Shown one piece after another: positions 1 to 4,260 of a DNA stretch of 5,034 nt (within the stretch, counting starts at the first letter, position 1; each line of letters starts with the position of its first letter). The DNA is from Candidatus Omnitrophota bacterium (GTDB lineage: Bacteria > Omnitrophota > Gorgyraeia > Duberdicusellales > 4484-171): the NCBI GenBank assembly GCA_028717025.1, contig JAQUOR010000144.1, forward strand, positions 1 to 5,034. The letters run 5' to 3'. The position numbers and the translations under genes were made by a program. The notes under the pieces were generated by a model. The model was not told the origin of the DNA. It searched no databases and saw only the letters and a list, made by a program, of their open reading frames with translations.

Positions 1-415
1 GTATTACACCAAGGATACCCTGGGCACGCAGATTATTCAGGCGCTGTGCGATGAGCGCGTAATCGTTACGCGCAAAAAAGACAAAATCGACGCTCTTGGA
101 AAAAATACCTTTGTGATACATTCCGAAGTTTTACGCGAGCAGCTCAAAGAATTTTTTAAGCATTACGCGCTTGAAATTACTCAGGAGAAAATGTTTAGCC
201 GCTGCACCTTATGCAACGAAGTGCTGCAGGCGGTGCCCAAAGAAGAAGTAAAGAATAAAGTGCCTCCGTACGTATTTGCGCATCAGGATTTTTTCATGCA
301 ATGTCCCGCATGTAAAAAAATATATTGGCGCGGCAGTCACTGGGGTAATGTTAAAGAAGTTTTCAGCCAACAGCTCTCAGCTATCAGCAAAAATATTATA
401 AAAGCTGAAGACTGA
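1..415 (+). CDS. Mut7-C RNase domain protein, 5' partial
   Basis: This is the last 137 codons of a gene that begins left of the window; the first complete codon is at base 2 and the stop is TGA at 413-415. Four cysteines sit in two pairs, CTLC (visible residues 68-71) and CPAC (101-104), followed by YWRGSHW (108-114). This Cys-pair plus 'YWxGSHW' ending is the hallmark of the Mut7-C domain (PF01927, formerly DUF82), a PIN-like ribonuclease fold with a C-terminal zinc ribbon. The N-terminal part with the first catalytic acidic residues is outside the window. The strand VIVTRKK (20-26) matches the family's 'iilTrD' strand, but the usual acidic position holds a lysine. The last ~16 residues after the conserved core are encoded by 7-bp repeats. 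The RNA substrate is unknown. A GTG at 113 is internal and not the start, because the conserved frame continues upstream of it. Confidence 0.88.
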   Translation, partial: YYTKDTLGTQIIQALCDERVIVTRKKDKIDALGKNTFVIHSEVLREQLKEFFKHYALEITQEKMFSRCTLCNEVLQAVPKEEVKNKVPPYVFAHQDFFMQCPACKKIYWRGSHWGNVKEVFSQQLSAISKNIIKAED

Positions 416-437
416 CAGCTGGAAGCTGATAGCTAAA
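364..437. repeat. Two inverted arrays of 7-bp tandem repeats
   Basis: Bases 364-391 read as four consecutive heptamers of the form CAGCNNN (cagccaa, cagctct, cagctat, cagcaaa). After an AT-rich spacer (392-402), bases 403-437 read as five heptamers related to AGCTGNN (agctgaa, gactgac, agctgga, agctgat, agctaaa). The second array is the reverse complement of the first in pattern, and 379-388 pairs perfectly over 10 bp with 425-434. The element covers the end of the Mut7-C gene and the whole gap to EndoQ. Period and arrangement are read directly; origin as a spreading repeat is inferred. Confidence 0.75.
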
Positions 438-440
438 GGA
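435..440 (+). promoter_or_regulatory. Ribosome binding site of the EndoQ gene
   Basis: AAAGGA lies three bases before the ATG at 444, a rather short spacing. It starts directly after the right arm (425-434) of the 10-bp inverted repeat, so folding of the mRNA junction could affect its access. It supports the ATG at 444 as the start. Confidence 0.6.
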
Positions 441-443
441 CAT

Positions 444-1679
444 ATGGAATTTATAGCCGACTTTCACATTCATTCTAAATATTCGCGCGCAACCAGCCGC
501 GACATGGACATTGCCCACATCAGCCAGTGGGCACAATCGAAAGGTATTACCCTTATGGGAACCGGTGACTTTACGCACCACCTCTGGCTGCAAGAGCTGA
601 AGGGTAATCTCGAAGACTTAGGCAACGGTCTTTTTAAGCACAACGATATCTATTTTATGCTGACCGCGGAGGTAAGCAGTATTTATTCAAAAAAAGGCAA
701 GACCTATCGGATACATAACCTAATTACCAGCCCCTCCTTTAAGTCGGTGGAAAAAATAAACGAGGCACTGGGCAGGCGCGGTAATCTCTCCAGCGACGGA
801 CGTCCCATCTTAGGCGTGGATGCACAGGAGCTTGCGCATATTGTCTTCGATATCGACGAAAACTGCATGGTCATTCCCGGGCATATCTGGACCCCCTGGT
901 TTTCACTTTTCGGTTCCATGTCGGGATTTGACCGGATAGAGGATTGTTTTGAAAAGGAAACGACAAAGATTTTCGCGCTTGAAACCGGACTCTCCAGCGA
1001 CCCGGCAATGAATTGGCGCTTAAGCGCGCTGGATAGATATACTTTGATTTCAAACAGCGATTCCCATTCGCCCGCAAAAATAGGCCGCGAGGCAAACGTG
1101 TTTGATTGTGAATTAAATTACAAAGAGATACGGGAAGTCTTAAAAACAAAAGATAAAAAAAAGTTCCTCTATACCGTTGAGTTTTTCCCGGAAGAAGGTA
1201 AGTATCATTTCGACGGACACAGGCTCTGTGCGGTGCGTCTGTCTCCCCAGGAAACAAAAAAGCATGCCGGTAAGTGTCCTCAGTGCGGAAAATCCGTTAC
1301 CGTGGGGGTAATGAACCGGGTAGAGCAGCTCGCAGACAGGCCCGAAGGATTTAAGCCGGAAAACGGTATTCCTTATAAAAATCTGATCCCCTTAGATGAG
1401 ATTATCGCCGAGGCACGCGGAGTAAAGAAAGGGTCCCTTGCAGTAGGAAAGGAATATGAAAGCGCGATAGCGCAGTTCGGCACAGAATTCGAAATTTTGC
1501 TTAAACGCTCAACGCAGGAGCTGGCGAAACATTTATCGCCCAAGCTGGTCGAAGGTATATCGCGGGTACGCGCAGGCAAGGTAAGTATTAAGGCGGGGTT
1601 TGACGGCGAGTACGGCATCGTTTCGCTTTTTGGCAACGAAGAAGAGAAAAAAGATAATCAGCAATTAAGTCTGTTCTAA
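444..1679 (+). CDS. Endonuclease Q family PHP-domain DNA repair nuclease
   Basis: A complete 411-residue member of the TIGR00375/EndoQ family, sometimes mislabelled 'UvrD helicase'. Characterised EndoQ enzymes, best known from Thermococcales with bacterial relatives, nick DNA 5' of deaminated bases (uracil, hypoxanthine) and abasic sites. PHP metal-site motifs are present: DFHIHS (H8, H10), GTGDFTHH (39-46), E76, H91, PGHIWTPW (H147) and SNSDSHSP (D206, H208). A zinc finger follows, with H259, C262, C278 and C281 as likely ligands, then the typical GVMNRVEQLADR (288-299). The C-terminal block RVRAGKV...GFDGEYG is also family-typical. The protein ends in QLSLF (407-411), matching the beta-clamp-binding consensus. 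The start is supported by the family-typical first residues and the AAAGGA site. It lies 28 bases after the Mut7-C gene, probably co-transcribed. Family assignment is secure; substrate range in this organism is inferred. Confidence 0.92.
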   Translation: MEFIADFHIHSKYSRATSRDMDIAHISQWAQSKGITLMGTGDFTHHLWLQELKGNLEDLGNGLFKHNDIYFMLTAEVSSIYSKKGKTYRIHNLITSPSFKSVEKINEALGRRGNLSSDGRPILGVDAQELAHIVFDIDENCMVIPGHIWTPWFSLFGSMSGFDRIEDCFEKETTKIFALETGLSSDPAMNWRLSALDRYTLISNSDSHSPAKIGREANVFDCELNYKEIREVLKTKDKKKFLYTVEFFPEEGKYHFDGHRLCAVRLSPQETKKHAGKCPQCGKSVTVGVMNRVEQLADRPEGFKPENGIPYKNLIPLDEIIAEARGVKKGSLAVGKEYESAIAQFGTEFEILLKRSTQELAKHLSPKLVEGISRVRAGKVSIKAGFDGEYGIVSLFGNEEEKKDNQQLSLF

Positions 1680-1696
1680 AACCGATTTACTTTAAT

Positions 1697-1732
1697 CCTT
1701 CGCTCGATACCTTAAGTTTTAAGGCGAAAAGG
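1697..1732 (+). repeat. Weak stem-loop after the EndoQ gene
   Basis: CCTTAA (1710-1715) and TTAAGG (1719-1724) form a 6-bp stem with a 3-base loop, flanked by a further short pairing of TTCG (1699-1702) with CGAA (1725-1728). No T-run follows, so it is not a convincing intrinsic terminator. It may be a 3'-end processing hairpin or chance. Confidence 0.3.
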
Positions 1733-1742
1733 CTTCATAAGA

Positions 1743-1782
1743 ATTAGCGGTCATTCGCGATAAAAATTCGCGGCAATTAGCG
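1743..1782. repeat. Four ATTMGCG heptamers before the flavodoxin gene
   Basis: The heptamers are attagcg (1743-1749), attcgcg (1753-1759), attcgcg (1766-1772) and attagcg (1776-1782). They are separated by 3, 6 and 3 bases, giving 10/13/10-base spacings and an A-C-C-A order of variants. The last copy ends four bases before the ATG at 1787. This could be a degenerate intergenic tandem repeat or a multi-copy protein-binding site; the sequence alone does not decide. Confidence 0.6.
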
Positions 1783-1786
1783 TACG

Positions 1787-2269
1787 ATGAAGATAGCAAT
1801 CGTTTATTATTCATTTTCAGGAAATACAAAAATGGTGGCGCTTACCTTGCGGGAATATTTTAAAGAGACCAACGATGTCGAGATGATAGAGCTCCGCAGT
1901 CCCGATGAATCAGGCAATTTTTTTGTCCAGGCAGCCAGAGCCTTTAAGCATGCTCGTGCCAGGATAGAGAACACGCAAACAGACTTACGCAATTATGACG
2001 TGGTGTGCTTTGGAACGCCGGTATGGGCGTTTGGCCCTGCGCCGGCAATGAATACGTATTTGGATAACTGCGAAGGGCTCCAGGATAAAAGTGCGGTTTT
2101 ATTTACCACCTATGGCAGCGGGACAGGAAATATCCGCTGTCTGAATCAGATGCAAAGTATGCTTGTAAAGAAAGGCGTTGTCTCTTTTAAGCATTTCTCC
2201 ATTCAGCAAGGAAAAGTAGGAGAAAAAGAATTTATTTTTTCCCTGCTGCGCGAAAAAATAACGTTTTAA
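1787..2269 (+). CDS. Flavodoxin family protein
   Basis: A complete 160-residue flavodoxin-fold protein, predicted to bind FMN and act in cytoplasmic electron transfer or as a small NAD(P)H-linked flavin reductase. The N-terminal strand MKIAIVYYSFSGNT carries the phosphate-binding loop SFSGNT (residues 9-14), GTPVWAFGPAPAM (76-88) is the isoalloxazine-contacting loop, and TYGSGTGN (108-115) follows the next core strand. The length suits a single-domain flavodoxin. An in-frame TAG at 1778-1780 fixes the ATG at 1787 as the only reasonable start. No Shine-Dalgarno sequence precedes it; the bases there are a heptamer repeat. The gap from EndoQ is 107 bases, so it may have its own transcription. 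Its redox partner cannot be told from the neighbours, and no link to DNA repair is shown by the sequence. Confidence 0.85.
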   Translation: MKIAIVYYSFSGNTKMVALTLREYFKETNDVEMIELRSPDESGNFFVQAARAFKHARARIENTQTDLRNYDVVCFGTPVWAFGPAPAMNTYLDNCEGLQDKSAVLFTTYGSGTGNIRCLNQMQSMLVKKGVVSFKHFSIQQGKVGEKEFIFSLLREKITF

Positions 2270-2304
2270 GAAAGTCTCCAAACGAAGTTCGAGGATGATT
2301 TTAT

Positions 2305-2376
2305 GTCCCTGTAGCCCAACGGATAGGGCGTTGGCCTCCGGAGCCAAAAATGGCAGTTCGATTCTGCCCAGGGACG
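2305..2376 (+). tRNA. tRNA-Arg, anticodon CCG
   Basis: A full 72-base cloverleaf. The acceptor stem GTCCCTG (2305-2311) pairs with CAGGGAC (2369-2375) over seven perfect pairs. The D stem GCCC/GGGC (2314-2317/2326-2329) encloses a loop with GG. The anticodon stem TTGGC/GCCAA (2331-2335/2343-2347) encloses CTCCGGA with anticodon CCG at 2338-2340, reading Arg codon CGG. The T stem GGCAG/CTGCC (2352-2356/2364-2368) holds the loop TTCGATT. A15 and T48 can form the Levitt pair. The discriminator is G2376 and the 3' CCA is not encoded, so a CCA-adding enzyme must be present. It lies 35 bases after the flavodoxin gene. Confidence 0.97.
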
Positions 2377-2378
2377 CT

Positions 2379-2423
2379 AACTCAACTTGGAATTTTCCCG
2401 AAAGACAAAGTCCAAGGTGAGTT
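2379..2423 (+). repeat. Imperfect stem-loop just after the tRNA
   Basis: Bases 2379-2390 pair with 2412-2423 over 12 positions with one mismatch, around a 21-base loop. It starts three bases after the tRNA discriminator base. No T-run follows, so it is not a standard terminator. It may mark the tRNA 3' processing region or the edge of an intergenic palindromic element. Confidence 0.5.
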
Positions 2424-2436
2424 GTCCCGCCGGAGT

Positions 2437-2483
2437 CATGGGAAATATCCGCGCCCGCGGAGCGGGCAGGGAAATTTCCCATG
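2437..2483. repeat. Nested GC-rich palindromic element
   Basis: CATGGGAAAT (2437-2446) and ATTTCCCATG (2474-2483) form a perfect 10-bp outer stem. Inside it GCCCGC (2453-2458) and GCGGGC (2462-2467) form a 6-bp stem with a GGA loop. The right arm also contains a perfect 12-bp palindrome, GGGAAATTTCCC (2469-2480), so alternative folds exist. The two-level hairpin resembles REP or miniature palindromic elements in form. Confidence 0.6.
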
Positions 2484-2502
2484 TATACTGCACACCAGTG
2501 CG

Positions 2503-2528
2503 TCCCGCAGGGGATAGCGAAGGCGGGA
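2503..2528. repeat. Short inverted repeat TCCCGC/GCGGGA
   Basis: TCCCGC (2503-2508) pairs with GCGGGA (2523-2528) around a 14-base loop. The word GTCCCGC also occurs at 2424-2430, left of the larger hairpin, so the same motif brackets the palindromic element. Probably part of one composite intergenic repeat. Confidence 0.4.
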
Positions 2529-2542
2529 TAGAATAAACAGCA

Positions 2543-2571
2543 ACTAAAAGACCACGGACTAAAGATCAGGG
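2543..2571. repeat. Degenerate heptamer-like tandem repeat
   Basis: The stretch reads actaaaag, accacgg, actaaag, atcaggg: one 8-mer and three 7-mers, or two imperfect 15-base copies (2543-2557 and 2558-2572). It is too short and diverged to be certain, but it resembles in style the 7-bp arrays at 364-437. The rest of the 2377-2660 gap holds no convincing gene. Confidence 0.35.
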
Positions 2572-2660
2572 AAACGCAGGACACCCGCTTTTACGCGGAA
2601 ATAAAAAAGAGTTAAGCAATATCAATTTATTTTTTCTGGTTACTATCTTCCGTCTCGATC

Positions 2661-3116
2661 ATGAATGTCTCAGTAATCGGCGGTTCAACGTGTTCAAAGA
2701 AAGATTACAGGATCGCGCAGGAATTAGGAAGGTTGATCGCGCATGAGGGCTGGATTCTTGTCTGCGGCGGCAGAACGGGCATTATGGAAGCTGCGTGCCG
2801 CGGCGCAAAAGAAGCCGGCGGGCTCACTGTGGGGATCTTGCCAAGCATTGACGGCGAGGACGGCAATGCCTACCTTGATGTGAAAATTCCTACAGGCTTA
2901 GGGTTTGCGCGTAATATTTTAGTGGTGCGGGCCTCACGCATAATCGTTGCGATATCCGGAAAACGCGGTACTCTTTCGGAGATTGCCTTTGCGTTTAACG
3001 AGGAAAGAAAGGTAATCGGCATACATACCTGGAAAATAAAAGGTGTAATACAGGTAAAGACCCCGCAGCAGGCAGTCGCACGCATTAAAAAATATTTGAA
3101 AAAAATTTCAATATAG
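2661..3116 (+). CDS. TIGR00725 / SLOG-superfamily Rossmann protein
   Basis: A complete 151-residue protein of the SLOG (LOG/DprA-like) Rossmann superfamily, closest in pattern to TIGR00725 and Moco-carrier-like proteins. It begins MNVSVIGGST, the first Rossmann strand and glycine loop, followed by the CGGRTGIMEAACRGAKEAGG block (35-54), with GGRTG as nucleotide-contacting turn. The second signature is ISGKRGTLSE (98-107) where relatives usually have a glycine-rich 'GGxGTLSE'. E107 is kept, but two positions are K101 and R102. LOG-type members cleave nucleoside monophosphates; TIGR00725 members have no firmly established reaction, so the function is open. The 'lysine decarboxylase' label used for such proteins is a misnomer. 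No clear Shine-Dalgarno precedes the ATG, but no other in-frame start exists after the TAA at 2613. It is first in a tight operon with carA. Confidence 0.82.
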   Translation: MNVSVIGGSTCSKKDYRIAQELGRLIAHEGWILVCGGRTGIMEAACRGAKEAGGLTVGILPSIDGEDGNAYLDVKIPTGLGFARNILVVRASRIIVAISGKRGTLSEIAFAFNEERKVIGIHTWKIKGVIQVKTPQQAVARIKKYLKKISI

Positions 3117-3121
3117 GAAAA
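3115..3121 (+). promoter_or_regulatory. Ribosome binding site of carA
   Basis: AGGAAAA lies two bases before the ATG at 3124, and its first two bases are the last two of the upstream TAG stop (3114-3116). This overlap suggests translational coupling between the SLOG gene and carA. Confidence 0.65.
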
Positions 3122-3123
3122 AC

Positions 3124-4260
3124 ATGAAAGCCATACTTTTTTTAGAAGACGGTTTTTACCTTAACGGAAACAGTTTTGGGTTTGCCGGAGAGACTACCGG
3201 AGAAGTCGTGTTCAATACCTCGATGACGGGGTACCAGGAAATTTTAACCGACCCTTCCTATAAAGGGCAGATTGTCTGCATGACCTATCCGCTTATCGGC
3301 AACTACGGTATCAACGCCCACGACGTCGAATCAAGCACGGTACGCGTTGAAGGATTTATTATCAAAGAACAGAGCGGCATTGTTTCAAACTGGCGCGCAG
3401 AAAAAAGTTTGGACGAGTATCTTAAAGAAAATAAGATTGTCGCCATCGAAGGTATCGATACGCGCGCTTTGACCAGACACTTGCGCACAAAAGGCGCAAT
3501 GAAGGGGATCATTTCCACTGTTGATTTTAACCCGGACAGTTTAAAGCAAAAACTTTCGAAAGTGCCGACGATAGCCGGCGTAGATTTAGTTAAAGACGTA
3601 AGTTGCACAAAACCGTATGAATGGAAAGAAGATTTAGGTTTACGGCGCCTAACTCCTGCGAAGAAAAATGCTTTTACCGTGGTTGTTCTTGACTGCGGCG
3701 TTAAGTTCAGCATCCTGCGTAATTTAAAAGAATTAACAGAAAAGGTAATGGTTGTTCCCGCAAAAACTTCGCTTGAAGAGATACTAAAGCTAAAACCCGA
3801 CGGTATTGTTTTATCAAACGGCCCGGGCGACCCGCAAGCCGTAAGCTACGTGATTAAGACTACACAGGAGATAATCGGTAAACTGAAAAATAAAGAGATA
3901 AAAGCGGCAATAATGGGAATATGCTTAGGGCACCAGATGCTGGGGCTTGCCTTTGGCGGAAGAGCCCAAAAGCTAAAATTCGGTCACCATGGCGGCAATC
4001 ATCCGGTTAAAGACCTTGCCACAGGCAAGATCGATATAACCGCCCAGAATCACAATTTTGTGATTCCGCCCGAAACGATCCCTGCGGCAGCGGGTCTTAT
4101 GGAAACTCACACAAACTTGTATGACCATACACCGGAGGGTTCTCGGCATACACACTTGCCGATCATGAGCGTTCAATTCCATCCCGAGTCAGGACCAGGT
4201 CCCTTTGATGCCCGCTACTTGTTTTCGCAGTTTATAACCATGATAAAAGGTGTTGCTTGA
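3124..4260 (+). CDS. carA: Carbamoyl-phosphate synthase small subunit
   Basis: The glutaminase subunit of carbamoyl-phosphate synthase: it hydrolyses glutamine and passes ammonia to CarB for carbamoyl phosphate, feeding pyrimidine and arginine synthesis. The 378 residues match the usual length (about 380). The N-terminal CPSase_sm_N domain (about 1-150) begins with family-typical LEDGFYLNGNSFG and contains FNTSMTGYQEILTDPSY. The C-terminal class I amidotransferase domain (about 185-375) has SNGPGDP (231-237), the nucleophile elbow GICLGHQ with Cys267, GGNHPV (290-295), and QFHPE with His353 and Glu355, so the catalytic triad is intact. The gap to the SLOG gene is 7 bases and the Shine-Dalgarno overlaps that gene's stop. 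The 3' end overlaps the next gene. carB is not adjacent in this window, which is atypical but not unknown. Confidence 0.98.
   Translation: MKAILFLEDGFYLNGNSFGFAGETTGEVVFNTSMTGYQEILTDPSYKGQIVCMTYPLIGNYGINAHDVESSTVRVEGFIIKEQSGIVSNWRAEKSLDEYLKENKIVAIEGIDTRALTRHLRTKGAMKGIISTVDFNPDSLKQKLSKVPTIAGVDLVKDVSCTKPYEWKEDLGLRRLTPAKKNAFTVVVLDCGVKFSILRNLKELTEKVMVVPAKTSLEEILKLKPDGIVLSNGPGDPQAVSYVIKTTQEIIGKLKNKEIKAAIMGICLGHQMLGLAFGGRAQKLKFGHHGGNHPVKDLATGKIDITAQNHNFVIPPETIPAAAGLMETHTNLYDHTPEGSRHTHLPIMSVQFHPESGPGPFDARYLFSQFITMIKGVA
4245..4252 (+). promoter_or_regulatory. Ribosome binding site selecting a TTG start
   Basis: AAAAGGTG at the end of carA lies four bases (six from the GG) before the TTG at 4257. No comparable site precedes the in-frame ATG at 4284. 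The site therefore favours the TTG, which overlaps the carA stop codon. Confidence 0.6.

Noticed and set aside
871..1257. Open frame on the minus strand inside the EndoQ gene
   Set aside because: It lies entirely antisense to conserved EndoQ motifs, and its arginine- and cysteine-scattered translation resembles no family I know.
2481..2531. 16-codon + strand frame (MYTAHQCV...) after the large hairpin, possibly a remnant of a GIY-YIG gene, which often lies near tRNAs in candidate phyla
   Set aside because: Only the first few residues resemble a GIY-YIG start, no GIY or YIG motif follows, and the frame is too short to support it.
2099..2584. Long open frame on the minus strand across the flavodoxin 3' end, the tRNA and the palindromes
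   Set aside because: It is antisense to a clear flavodoxin gene and a perfect tRNA; the residues in its middle are just the reverse complement of the tRNA, a common artefact.
2585..2608. CCGC/GCGG hairpin followed by an A-rich run, a possible minus-strand terminator
   Set aside because: The stem is only four pairs and there is no minus-strand gene upstream of it to terminate.
2618..2646. Possible promoter with TACTAT at 2641-2646 before the SLOG gene
   Set aside because: No acceptable -35 element lies at the right distance, and it would leave almost no leader; too weak to list.
2305..2660. tRNA-Arg as an integrated-element attachment site
   Set aside because: No second copy of the tRNA 3' end and no integrase gene are visible in the window.
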